A stretch of 64,000 nucleotides of DNA from Streptomyces sp. 11x1. Lineage in GTDB: Bacteria; Actinomycetota; Actinomycetes; Streptomycetales; Streptomycetaceae. Shown here piece by piece: positions 17,693 through 26,676 of this stretch. Within the stretch, counting starts at the first letter, position 1. Each line of letters starts with the position of its first letter. Made by a program: the position numbers and the translations under genes. The stretch lies in the NCBI RefSeq assembly GCF_032598905.1, contig NZ_CP122458.1, positions 8,705,001-8,769,000 of the forward strand, written 5' to 3'. The notes beneath the pieces are model-generated. The model was not told where the DNA came from and ran no database searches. It saw nothing but the letters and a program-made list of their open reading frames with translations.

Positions 17693-18637
17693 TTGCTCAA
17701 GTCTGCCCGCAAGCAGGAGAAGGATGCCGAGGGGCGGATGCCTCTCGGTGAGCACCTGCGTGAGCTGCGCGATCGGCTGCTGAAGTCGATACTCGCCATT
17801 ATCGTCGTCACTGTCGTGGCGGCGTTCTTTCAGAAACAGATCTTCGAGTTCCTGATGAGGCCGATTCTCGAGTCGGTCGGTTGTGTCAACGGTGCCACGA
17901 CCATGCGGAACGGCAAACCGTGTGCATCCATGACCACGAACGGACTGCTGTCGCCGTTCACGATCGCGCTCAAAGTCGCCCTGATGGCTGGCGTGTTGGC
18001 CGCCACCCCGATCTGGCTGTACCAGTTGTGGGCTTTCATCGCCCCCGGGCTGCATCAGCACGAGAAGCGCTACGCACTCGGGTTCGTGGGGGCAGGTGTC
18101 CCGCTCTTCCTGGGCGGTGGCTATCTCGCGTACTCGATCCTGCCTCAGACGGCAGAGATCATGCTCAGCTTCACGCCTGACAACGCCCAGAACCTGCTGC
18201 CGCTCGACGACTACCTGGACTTGATCACACGCATGGTGATCGTCTTCGGCCTGGCGTTTGAGCTGCCTCTCTTGCTGGTGTTGCTGAACATGACCAACGT
18301 GCTGAGTGGCAGGAGGATGCTCAGCTGGTGGCGGGCCATGATCGTCGGTCTCACGTGTTTCGCCGCGATCGCCACGCCTGGCGGCGAGCCGATTTCGATG
18401 CTGCTTCTCGCGGGGCCCCTGTGCGTGCTCTATTTCCTTGCCGTCGGCTTCTCCCTGCTCAATGACATGCGGCGCAGGCGGAACGATTCGGACGCGCAGC
18501 TGCGTGACGACGAGGCCTCCGAGCTGGATCTGACGCCGGAGGGTATCGGCGAGATCGAACCTGTGGCCGCGCCGGTCGCGGTCGATAGAGCGGTTGCTGA
18601 CCGTCAGCAGGTGAACGGCTACGACGACGCCACGTGA
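17693..18637 (+). CDS. tatC: Sec-independent protein translocase TatC
   Basis: TatC is the membrane receptor for twin-arginine signal peptides. The 314-residue protein has the signature MPLGEHLRELRDRLLKSI near the N-terminus, six TM helices and the loop motif FTPDNAQNLLPLDDYLDL. A hydrophilic acidic C-terminal tail of about 50 residues follows the last helix. TTG 17693 is the start, preceded by CGAGGA. The gene stops 29 bases before the left end of the IS630-type element, so the insertion did not damage it but may affect downstream transcription. Confidence 0.95.
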   Translation: MLKSARKQEKDAEGRMPLGEHLRELRDRLLKSILAIIVVTVVAAFFQKQIFEFLMRPILESVGCVNGATTMRNGKPCASMTTNGLLSPFTIALKVALMAGVLAATPIWLYQLWAFIAPGLHQHEKRYALGFVGAGVPLFLGGGYLAYSILPQTAEIMLSFTPDNAQNLLPLDDYLDLITRMVIVFGLAFELPLLLVLLNMTNVLSGRRMLSWWRAMIVGLTCFAAIATPGGEPISMLLLAGPLCVLYFLAVGFSLLNDMRRRRNDSDAQLRDDEASELDLTPEGIGEIEPVAAPVAVDRAVADRQQVNGYDDAT

Positions 18638-18666
18638 ATGACGGAGGCCCCCACAGCCCCCAGATA

Positions 18667-18689
18667 CTGACTTCGGCTCGTCAGGGTGA
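18667..18689 (+). repeat. Left terminal inverted repeat of the IS630-type element
   Basis: The 23 bases are the exact reverse complement of 20720-20742. TA lies at 18665-18666. Confidence 0.9.
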
Positions 18690-18748
18690 CGTAGGTGTGT
18701 ACGTGTGTCGGACCTTGCCGGTGGCGGGCGGTCCCTGAGACTCGTCGC

Positions 18749-19522
18749 ATGAGTGAGGAGAGGGCTTCCGGGGACTACCGGGAGAGCGCGGGGCACGTGA
18801 TGCTGCTGGCGGTGGTGCTCGCGGTCCCGGCGCTCAAGCTGGCCTGGACGCTCGGCGGCGGTGACGCGGCCCGGGACGCGCTGATCGCCATGGGGCCGGG
18901 CAACTGGGCCGACGTCCCGATCGGCATGTTCCTGAACGAGGCACTGTTGGCCACAGTGCTGGCCGTGGTCGTCTCGCGCGCCACCTACGCCCACTTCGCA
19001 GCCAGGGGCGGCGCCCTCAGACATCGAGACACTCCCATGACCGTAACCGCGGCCACTGCCGCCGTGGTTCCGGCCGCCCTGGGGGTGGTGGTCGGTGCGT
19101 TCAACGGCCTGGGCTGGGGCCTGGCCACCGGCCTGGCCTCCTACGTACTGCGGGTGGGGGTGGTGGTCGACTACAAAACCGGCCGCCGTGAGCACACTAC
19201 GGGCCGCCGCACCGGCAACCCGGCCGAGACCGCCCCTCAGCGTGCCGCCGACGCCCTGTGGATCGCCGGACTGCTGCTCGGCGGCATCGTCCTGCCCGCC
19301 GTGGCGCTCAGCACCGCCCTGGACGGACGCTCCTGGACCAGTGTCGAGACGTGCGATGTGAACACCGGCAGCGGAACCCACCGCGCCCGCCTGGTGGAAC
19401 TGGCCCGGCAGGGCAATGGCATCACAGGCTGGGACCTGACCGACTCAGAGGTCGTCCACGGCGTCAACTGCGCCGCTGACGAAAACGAGACCATCCGACC
19501 CCCGTGGTGGCGCGACGCCTGA
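18749..19522 (+). CDS. Passenger gene: five-TM membrane protein of unknown function
   Basis: The 257-residue product has hydrophobic segments at about residues 14-36, 55-78, 95-115, 118-134 and 168-190, then a soluble C-terminal domain of about 65 residues with two cysteines (VETCDVNTG and VNCAADE) that could be disulfide-bonded if outside the cell. It is entirely inside the inverted repeats of the IS630-type element and is not a recognised transposition function. ATG 18749 was chosen as the first good start; earlier in-frame starts lie next to the repeat. Codon use is normal for Streptomyces, so it is not obviously decaying. I do not recognise the family. Confidence 0.7.
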   Translation: MSEERASGDYRESAGHVMLLAVVLAVPALKLAWTLGGGDAARDALIAMGPGNWADVPIGMFLNEALLATVLAVVVSRATYAHFAARGGALRHRDTPMTVTAATAAVVPAALGVVVGAFNGLGWGLATGLASYVLRVGVVVDYKTGRREHTTGRRTGNPAETAPQRAADALWIAGLLLGGIVLPAVALSTALDGRSWTSVETCDVNTGSGTHRARLVELARQGNGITGWDLTDSEVVHGVNCAADENETIRPPWWRDA

Positions 19523-19587
19523 CAACAACTCATCCGGCTCCCGTCTGGACGTCGATGGACAGGCCGGTCCAGTGAGAACCCTGTCGG

Positions 19588-20667
19588 TCAGGGTGAGGCC
19601 GGGGTGTCGAGGGTCAGGCCGGTGCCGGCTATGAAGCCGTCGAGGGTGCCAGGCCGGTACTGGAGGCGTTTGAGGCGGTTTGCGTACGAGCGTCTCGAGC
19701 CGGTCGAGGGCGACAACGGCGAGGTTGGCCAGGCTGTGCTTGACGTGCGCCCACACCCACTCCACCGGGTTCAGGTCAGGCGAGTACGCGGGCAGCAGGA
19801 ACACTGTCAGCCAGTCGCGCTCGGCGATCAGCTCACGCATGGCGTGGGAGATACGGGTGTTGAGCCGGTCCCACACCAGCACGATCGGTGCCTTGACAAG
19901 CTGATGGGTGCCGTCGATCAGCGCGATGAAGGCACGCTCGCCCATGCTGCGGCGTTTGGCCTTGCCCGCGGGGTGGGTACGCAGGCGGTGGCACAGCCGG
20001 GTCCGTGAGCCGGGACGCATCGCGATCAGCCCGGCTACCGACAGACGCCCCGAGCGCCGCCCGCTCACCGTCACTACCGGGGTGCGGCCGCGTCGGCCCC
20101 AGGTGCGTCCTCTGGGCGGCCGGCGGGTGAAGCCTGCCTCGTCATCGAAGCAGATGTAGCCCCCGCAGGCCGCCCGGGCTCCTTTACCTCCGACCAGGTC
20201 GCCTCCTTCCATGCCTTGACGGCCTGCTCGTCCCGCTCAGCCACCCGCCGTGCGGGCACCTGCGGGCTGAAGCCGAGCCGGTGCATCAACCGGGTGGTAC
20301 CCGAGACGCTGTAGGAGACGTGGAACTTCCTGCCGATCAATGTGGTCACCCGCGCAGCGGTCCACACCTGGTCCTCGACCCAGCCGTGCGCGGCCGGCCC
20401 TTGTTCGAGATACGCGGCGAGTTTCTCCGGGCAGAGCGGGGAGAGACGGCACCGAGAACCGCTCGGACCACGGGACGCCAGGGCCCGGCCGCCGCCGTCG
20501 CGCCACATCTGATGCCACTGATAGGCCGATTTCCGGCTCACTCTCAGCCGACGGGCAACCTCCGGCGGCTTGATCTTCTGCTCGAACAGTTCGGCCGCCT
20601 GCAGTCGTACCGACTCACGGCGCTGACGCCCTGCAGGGGTCAGCCCGCCTCCATCCGCATACCTCAC
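19588..20667 (-). pseudogene. IS630-family transposase, two frameshifts
   Basis: The N-terminal half (20667 leftward) has the helix-turn-helix domain KPPEVARRLRVSRKSAYQWHQMW and continues to about 20180. The DDE domain continues in the -1 frame: CFDDEAGFTRRPPRG supplies the first Asp, VLVWDRLNTRISHAM the second and LLPAYSPDLNPVEWVWAHVK the Glu. The shift occurs around 20181-20190 and might be programmed, as in some IS630 relatives. A further shift at an A-run (complement of 19679-19681) replaces the expected tail; the original C-terminus (...TLDGFIAGTGLTLDTPASP) can be read to the TGA at about 19588 in the other frame. The catalytic triad itself is intact. Confidence 0.8.
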
Positions 20668-20719
20668 ACACCGCGGAATAGGGCCACCACCCTGGCCGTA
20701 TCAGGGACTTCGCGAAAGA

Positions 20720-20742
20720 TCACCCTGACGAGCCGAAGTCAG
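20720..20742 (-). repeat. Right terminal inverted repeat of the IS630-type element
   Basis: The 23 bases are the exact reverse complement of 18667-18689. TA lies at 20743-20744. Confidence 0.9.
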
Positions 20743-20744
20743 TA

Positions 20745-21180
20745 GTTCCCGCATTCGTAGCAGCGTGAGACGGACGGCACCGAGGCCGCGGCTTTCACCG
20801 ACTGCGCATCGCTGATCCCGGCCGTCGGCTCCGCCTCACGGCCCTCCCGCTCACGCACCCGTCCGCGCGGCCGGTCGTGGAACTCCCTGATCAGCCCGTG
20901 CTCGCGCCGGGGGCGGAAGAAGGCGTAGACCCGGCCCCAGGCGGGGAAGTCCGCGGGCATCGCCCGCCAGGAGATCCCGCCCGCCACCATGTAGCGGATC
21001 GCGTCCAGCAGTTGGCGGTGGCAGTAGCCCTTGGATTGCCCGCCCGGCCCCTGACGCCAGGCCGGCACCGGCAGCAAAGGCCGCACCGCTGCCCACTCCG
21101 CGCCCGTCGTGTCGGAGGGATACCGGCGTTCCCGGTCCGGATGATCGGCCGCGTTGCCGTATACATGCGCGAGGCAATCA
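20745..21180 (-). pseudogene. IS5-family transposase, N-terminal fragment
   Basis: The translated fragment carries the N-terminal domain (RRYPSDTTGAEWAAVRPLLP, DAIRYMVAGGISWRAMPADFPAWGRVYAFF) and the first catalytic Asp region (ISDAQSVKAAASV), then SRCYECGN where the family has SRGYDAGK. The frame is then cut at the right end of the IS630-type element. The remaining DDE domain is not found on the other side of that element, so the copy is dead. Confidence 0.75.
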
Positions 21181-21535
21181 CACGATGGAACAGCTGAGTT
21201 GAACTGAACGGGTTCGGACGCGTACAACAACGACACCAGGGCCTCCCGGTTCTGCTCGGTCAGATTCGCATCCCCGAGCTACCGAGATGCCCTGCCTTCA
21301 TGCGCGTACGCGGGGAGGATCTCCCCGGCGGGAAACCTGTTCGATCCGCACGTTCCATGATCGGTTGAGATATGGCTTCTAGTACTCCAGCAAGACCTTG
21401 TGGTTTGACCTGGGGAAACGTCGAGCGGTGGGAGTGTAGTGGGCAGGATGCGGTCACAAACGGCTTCTTTCCGTACGCCCCTCGAAGGAGTGCCCACGAC
21501 GGCAAGGTTGCCCTGGGCCTGGGAAGTCTCGGGTC

Positions 21536-21877
21536 GTGATCACCGAACAGGCAGCCGAGACCTGGGACCGCGACCTGGACCACCTATGGCAACTTGCCGA
21601 ACACGCTGGCCACGCCACCCCCGTCGGACTGCAGGCCTACGTCGCCGAACACCTCGGCCGCCCCGACGAGGTACTGATCATCGACGACACCGGGTCCTGA
21701 AGAAGGGCACCACCTCCGCCGGCGTCCAAGGGCAGTACTCCGGCACCGCCAGCCGCACTGCCAGATCGGCGTCTTCGCCGTCTGCGCCAGCACAGCCGGC
21801 CGCGCCAGCACAGCCGGCCGCGCCAGCACAGCCGGCCGCGCCCTGGTGGACCGCGAGCTCTCGGTGAGGGGCCGTTG
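21536..21877 (+). pseudogene. IS701-family transposase remnant
   Basis: A start (GTG 21536, VITEQAAETWDRDLD) is joined by internal deletions to AYVAEHLGRPDEVLIIDDTG, then, after one lost base, LKKGTTSAGVQGQYSGTA and, in a further frame, CQIGVFAVCAS and LVDREL. These blocks follow the order of the IS701 family around its first catalytic Asp (DDTGFLKKGT). Frameshifts and an 18-bp triplication make it non-functional. Confidence 0.7.
21789..21842 (+). repeat. 18-bp tandem repeat, three exact copies, in the IS701 remnant
   Basis: The unit AGCACAGCCGGCCGCGCC occurs three times without interruption. In the transposase frame it adds STAGRA repeats and keeps the frame. Confidence 0.95.
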
Positions 21878-22130
21878 TGGCTCTCGGCGATCCGGACCGC
21901 GTTCTCGCGCCGGGTGGTGGCCTGGGAGACCTCCGCCCGCGCGGACACCGACCTGGTCCTGTCCACGCTGGAGTACGCGCTCGCGAGCCGGGAAGTCGAG
22001 CCGGGCCGGCTGATCCACCATGCGGGTCACGGCTGCCAGGGCAGTACACATCCGTGTAGCTGACAACTCGACTACTGCGGACGGGCGTTGAGGCATCCAT
22101 GGGCTCGGTCGGCGACAGCTACGACTGTCA
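21878..22130 (+). pseudogene. IS3-family transposase (OrfB) remnant
   Basis: The frame reads AFSRRVVAWETSARADTDLVLSTLEYALASREVEPGRLIHHAGHGCQ, the middle of an IS3-family DDE domain. After a frameshift it continues YTSV, an in-frame TAG, LTTRLLRTGVEASMGSVGDSYDC. Both ends are missing. It abuts the IS701 remnant directly. Confidence 0.72.
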
Positions 22131-22393
22131 GTCTCGTCGTACCGGATCCCGCAAGGATCGGGTGGTCCCGGCCGTGTCGTTCTGACTCTTGCTTATGACT
22201 GACCCTGTGGGTGTCCTGGCGTTGATCTGTCGACCGTCCGGCCGGGCACGCAACAAGCGCTGCAGACCGAGCATCTGGGGTCGATTCAACAAGTCAGGAG
22301 CCTGGCTCCAACTCGTCAAAGCGTCCCCGTGACAGTCCTGTCCGTCCGGCCGGCGACAGCGTGCACCCCACGCTAGCGGTCGGAGGAGGCACA

Positions 22394-22453
22394 GTGAACA
22401 ACAGCGGGCAGCCCAGGTCCGGGCATGTCGTGATCGGCGTCGACACGCACAAG
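22394..22453 (+). pseudogene. IS110-family transposase, extreme N-terminus
   Basis: GTG 22394 follows a strong GGAGGAGG site and encodes NNSGQPRSGHVVIGVDTHK, the start of an IS110 DEDD domain (GVDTHK). It is then fused out of frame to an IS1380 fragment, so only about 20 residues survive. Confidence 0.6.
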
Positions 22454-23280
22454 TTCTCCTGGACGTCGCCCTCGCGGTCGCGCTGGGCGGGGATTGCCTG
22501 GCCGACGCCAGCATGCTTCGGGCGGAGCCCGCTGCGTTCGGGCCGGTGGCCTCCGACCCGACCATCTCCCGACTCGACGGCACGCTCGCCCGGGGCGGGA
22601 AGCGGGCCCTGACCGCACTGCGCGCGGCCCGCGCCGAAGTACGCGAACACGTGTGGAAGTCGGCCGGCCAGGCGGCGCCGGACGCCGACGGGCAGGTGAT
22701 CGTGGACATCGACGGCGTCCTCGTCATCGCGCACTCCGAGAAGCAGGATGCCGCCGCGACCTGGAAAAAGACGTTCGGGCACCACCCGCTGATGGGGTTC
22801 GTCGACCACGGCCGGGGCCGGTCCGGCGAGCCGGCCGTGGGTCTGCTGCGGCCCGGCAGCGCGGGCTCCAAGACCCGCCGACCACATCGACTCCACGAAA
22901 CTGGCCCTGGCCCAGCTGCCGAAACGGCTTCGGCGGGCGCCAGACGCTGATCCGCACCGACTCCGGCGGCGGCACCCACGAGTTCGTCGCCTGGCTCACC
23001 CGGCGCGGGCGGTGACTGTCGTACTCGACGGGATGACCATCGCCGACGCCAGCCACCAGGCCGTCTTAAAGGTCCCGGCCTCGGCCTGGACGCTGGCCGC
23101 CGAGCCCGACGGCGACATCCGCGACGGCGCCTGGGTCGCCGAACTCGCCCACGACTGCCTGACGGGCTTGCCGAACGGACTGCGGCTGATCGTGCGCAAG
23201 GAACGCCCGCACCCCGGCGCCCAGTTGCGCTTCACCGACGCCGACGGCATGCGGTTGACATGTCTCGCCACCAACGGCTG
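22453..23280 (+). pseudogene. IS1380-family transposase remnant
   Basis: Reading frames joined by several frameshifts give VALAVALGGDCLAD, MLRAEPAAFGPVASDP, VIVDIDGVLVIAHSEKQDAAATWKKTFGHHPLMGFVDHG, then GGRQTLIRTDSGGGTHEFVAWLTRRGR and ADASHQAVLKVPASAW up to HPGAQLRFTDADGMRLTCLATN. This is the order of an IS1380 transposase covering the two central Asp motifs. The N- and C-termini are missing. Confidence 0.78.
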
Positions 23281-23650
23281 CTGCTGCCGCGGGTGGCAAA
23301 ATGTCCCACTTTGATGTCAAGTGCGAAGAATGTCGACGCCATCCCCGACCCGACCGGAGCCCGGCTGAGGCCACCTCCATCGCCTCGCGCTGGCGCACAG
23401 CCCCGATCAATCCACCGGCCAAGGTTCCACGAAGCTGGGACCCAATCCCTTAGTCGCTGGTATTGCTTGCAAGGCGGGTGTTCAACTTTCCCCTCTGATG
23501 AGAATGACGTTGCATGCCTACGCAGCGTGATGCTTCGAACGCATGTTATGTCAGTGGATCGCATGTTTTGCTGAATAGTCAAGTAGATTCGGACCGTCGG
23601 CGATCTTGATCTGTACAGAGGAAGAGAGGGAGCGCGATAAAGATCGTCCT
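23281..23650. other. ORF-free spacer between the IS remnants and the helicase gene
   Basis: No coding signal is evident. From about 23440 to 23600 the base composition is visibly more A/T-rich than the surroundings, which may mark the old junction of inserted DNA or the helicase promoter region. Confidence 0.5.
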
Positions 23651-23684
23651 GTTGTCAGTGGGGCCCGGTACGCTCGAAAGCACG

Positions 23685-26489
23685 ATGACAGAGGACCTCT
23701 CACCGGCCGAGCGGTACGCGGCAGCACGTAGGCGCGCTGCCGAGCAGGCCACCGCGCTCGCCTCCTTCCGCGAGATGTACGACTTCGGTCTCGACCCCTT
23801 CCAGATCGAGGCCTGCCAGGCGCTGGAGGCGGGCAAGGGCGTCCTGGTGGCCGCCCCCACCGGCTCGGGCAAGACGATCGTCGGCGAGTTCGCCGTCCAC
23901 CTCGCCCTGCAACAGGGCAAGAAGTGCTTCTACACGACACCCATCAAGGCCCTGTCGAACCAGAAGTACGCCGACCTGTGCCGCCGTTACGGCGCCGACA
24001 AGGTCGGTCTGCTCACCGGTGACAACAGCGTCAACTCCGACGCCCCCGTGGTCGTGATGACCACCGAGGTGCTGCGGAACATGCTGTACGCGGGCTCCCA
24101 GACCCTCCTCGGCCTCGGATACGTCGTCATGGACGAGGTGCACTACCTCTCCGACCGCTTCCGGGGCGCCGTGTGGGAAGAGGTGATCATCCATCTTCCC
24201 GAGTCGGTCACCCTGGTCTCGCTGTCCGCCACCGTGTCGAACGCCGAGGAGTTCGGCGACTGGCTGGACACCGTGCGCGGCGACACCGACGTGATCGTCT
24301 CCGAACACCGGCCGGTGCCGCTGTTCCAGCACGTGCTCGCCGGACGGCGGATGTACGACCTGTTCGAGGAGGGCGAGGGCAACAAGAAGGCCGTCAATCC
24401 GGACCTGACCCGGATGGCGCGGATGGAGGCCAGCCGGCCCTCGTTCCAGGACCGCCGGCGCGGCCGTGCCATGCGCGAGGCCGACCGTGAGCGCGAGCGC
24501 AGACAGCGGTCGAGGATCTGGATCCCGAGCCGCCCCGAGGTCATCGAACGGCTCGACTCCGAAGGCCTGTTGCCCGCCATCACCTTCATCTTCAGCCGCG
24601 CCGCCTGCGAGGCCGCCGTCCAGCAGTGCCTGTACGCGGGCCTTCGGCTGAACGACGACGAGTCCCGGCACAAGGTGCGCGCCCTCGTCGAGGAGCGCAC
24701 CGCCTCCATCCCCCGCGAGGACCTCCACGTCCTCGGCTACTACGAGTGGCTGGAAGGCCTGGAGCGCGGCATCGCGGCCCACCACGCGGGCATGCTGCCG
24801 ACGTTCAAGGAGGTCGTCGAGGAACTCTTCGTACGCGGCCTGGTCAAGGCCGTGTTCGCCACCGAGACCCTCGCGCTCGGCATCAACATGCCCGCCCGCT
24901 CGGTGGTGTTGGAGAAGCTCGTCAAGTGGAACGGCGAGCAGCACGCCGACATCACCCCCGGTGAGTACACCCAGCTGACGGGGCGTGCGGGCCGGCGCGG
25001 CATCGATGTCGAGGGCCACGCGGTGGTGCTGTGGCAGCGGGGCATCAACCCCGACCACCTCGCCGGGCTCGCCGGCACCCGGACGTACCCGCTGCGCTCC
25101 AGCTTCAGGCCGTCGTACAACATGGCGGTCAACCTGGTCGAGCAGTTCGGGCGGCATCGCTCGCGCGAGTTGCTGGAGACCTCGTTCGCGCAGTTCCAGG
25201 CCGACAAGTCGGTCGTCGGGATCTCCCGGCAGGTGCAGCGCAACGAGGAGGGCCTTGAGGGCTACAAGGAGTCCATGACCTGCCACCTCGGGGACTTCGA
25301 GGAGTACGCGCGCCTCAGACGGGACCTCAAGGACCGCGAGACCGAGCTGGCCAAGCAAGGGGCCGCGCAGCGGCGCGCCGAGGCCGCCGTCGCGCTGGAG
25401 AAGCTCAAGCCCGGCGACGTCATCCATGTGCCCACGGGCAAGTACGCCGGGCTCGCGCTGGTGCTGGACCCGGGGCTGCCCGCCGGGCGGTCCAACGGCC
25501 ACCGGGGGTTCGAGCACCACGACGGGCCGCGTCCGCTGGTGCTGACCGCCGAGCGACAGGTCAAGCGGCTGGCGTCGATGGACTTCCCCGTGCCGGTGGA
25601 GGCGCTGGAGCGGATGCGGATCCCGAAGTCGTTCAACCCGCGTTCGCCGCAGTCGCGCCGGGATCTGGCGTCGGCGTTGCGCACCAAGGCCGGGCATCTG
25701 GTGCCGGACCGGCACCGCAAGCGGCGGGCCGCCGCCGCGGACGACCGGGAGATCGCGCGGCTGCGCGCCGAGCTGCGGGCGCATCCGTGCCACGGGTGCA
25801 GCGACCGTGAGGACCACGCGCGGTGGGCCGAGCGGTACCACCGGCTCAAGCGGGACACCGCGCAGCTGGAGCGGCGTATCGAGGGCCGTACGAACACGAT
25901 CGCGCGGACCTTCGACCGGATCGTCGCCCTGCTCACCGAGCTGGACTATCTGCGGGGTGACGAGGTCACCGAGCACGGCAAGCGGCTCGCCCGGCTCTAC
26001 GGCGAGCTGGACCTGCTCGCCAGTGAGTGTCTGCGCGCGGGTGTGTGGGAGGGGCTCGGGCCGGCGGAGCTCGCGGCGTGCGTCTCGGCGCTGGTCTACG
26101 AGGCGCGCGTCGGGGACGACGCGATGGCGCCGAAGCTGCCGTCCGGGAACGCCAAGGCCGCGCTCGGGGAGATGGTGCGGATCTGGGGGCGGCTGGACGC
26201 GCTGGAGGAGGAGTTCCGGATCACGCAGAGCGAAGGGGTCGGGCAGCGGGAGCCGGATCTCGGCTTCGCCTGGGCCGCGTACATGTGGGCTTCGGGGTCG
26301 GGGCTCGACGAGGTGCTGCGGGAGGTGGAGATGCCGGCGGGTGACTTCGTGCGGTGGTGCAAGCAGGTGATCGATGTGCTGGGGCAGATCTCCGCGGCGG
26401 CGCCCGCCGGGTCGACCGTGGGGAAGAGTGCGCGTAAGGCTGTGGACGGGGTGTTGAGGGGGGTTGTCGCCTACTCGTCGGTGGGGTGA
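23685..26489 (+). CDS. helY: Ski2-like DEVH-box helicase (HelY family)
   Basis: This 934-residue superfamily 2 helicase resembles mycobacterial HelY and eukaryotic Ski2/Mtr4, which unwind RNA or structured nucleic acid with ATP. Motif I is APTGSGKT (57-64), motif II DEVH (about 150-153), motif III SLSATVSN, and the C-terminal core has ALGINMPARSVV and QLTGRAGRRGID. A long C-terminal helical region with a CxGCxDRE zinc-like motif (HPCHGCSDRED) follows. ATG 23685 was chosen; GTG 23652 is an alternative. In Streptomyces it normally follows tatC closely; here about 5 kb of mobile DNA intervenes. Confidence 0.92.
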   Translation: MTEDLSPAERYAAARRRAAEQATALASFREMYDFGLDPFQIEACQALEAGKGVLVAAPTGSGKTIVGEFAVHLALQQGKKCFYTTPIKALSNQKYADLCRRYGADKVGLLTGDNSVNSDAPVVVMTTEVLRNMLYAGSQTLLGLGYVVMDEVHYLSDRFRGAVWEEVIIHLPESVTLVSLSATVSNAEEFGDWLDTVRGDTDVIVSEHRPVPLFQHVLAGRRMYDLFEEGEGNKKAVNPDLTRMARMEASRPSFQDRRRGRAMREADRERERRQRSRIWIPSRPEVIERLDSEGLLPAITFIFSRAACEAAVQQCLYAGLRLNDDESRHKVRALVEERTASIPREDLHVLGYYEWLEGLERGIAAHHAGMLPTFKEVVEELFVRGLVKAVFATETLALGINMPARSVVLEKLVKWNGEQHADITPGEYTQLTGRAGRRGIDVEGHAVVLWQRGINPDHLAGLAGTRTYPLRSSFRPSYNMAVNLVEQFGRHRSRELLETSFAQFQADKSVVGISRQVQRNEEGLEGYKESMTCHLGDFEEYARLRRDLKDRETELAKQGAAQRRAEAAVALEKLKPGDVIHVPTGKYAGLALVLDPGLPAGRSNGHRGFEHHDGPRPLVLTAERQVKRLASMDFPVPVEALERMRIPKSFNPRSPQSRRDLASALRTKAGHLVPDRHRKRRAAAADDREIARLRAELRAHPCHGCSDREDHARWAERYHRLKRDTAQLERRIEGRTNTIARTFDRIVALLTELDYLRGDEVTEHGKRLARLYGELDLLASECLRAGVWEGLGPAELAACVSALVYEARVGDDAMAPKLPSGNAKAALGEMVRIWGRLDALEEEFRITQSEGVGQREPDLGFAWAAYMWASGSGLDEVLREVEMPAGDFVRWCKQVIDVLGQISAAAPAGSTVGKSARKAVDGVLRGVVAYSSVG

Positions 26490-26578
26490 GGCTTCGCCGG
26501 GCGGGGGGGGTGGGGTTCGGCTTCGCCGGGCGAGAGGTGGGGTGGGGTGGGTTGTCGGATGGGGGCGGGTGAGTGCGG

Positions 26579-26607
26579 CTTCTCGCGCAGTTCCCCGCGC
26601 TCCTAAA
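26579..26607. repeat. Dispersed Streptomyces intergenic repeat, copy 1
   Basis: CTTCTCGCGCAGTTCCCCGCG followed by CTCCTAAA is a single arm of the palindromic repeat seen complete at 52452-52582. It lies between the helicase and allophanate hydrolase genes. Confidence 0.75.
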
Positions 26608-26676
26608 GGCTTGTGGGGGTTCTCTTGCGTGGTTCCCCGCGGCCCGCAGAGACATCAGCCCGGAGTGCAGACCGGT

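Larger units (their letters stand above)
18667..20742. mobile_element. IS630-type transposable element carrying a passenger gene
   Basis: The 2,076-bp element is bounded by perfect 23-bp inverted repeats beginning CTGACTTCGG at both outer ends. Immediately outside each repeat is TA, which is the target dinucleotide duplicated by IS630-family elements. Inside lie a rightward membrane-protein gene and a leftward IS630 transposase, which converge. The right junction cuts an IS5 transposase frame exactly at the TA. The left flank is the tatC trailer, not the rest of the IS5 gene, so a deletion must have occurred on that side or the left TA is fortuitous. Confidence 0.8.

Noticed and set aside
21789..21842. 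Possible CRISPR repeats
   Set aside because: The three 18-bp units are directly adjacent without spacers and lie in a transposase remnant.
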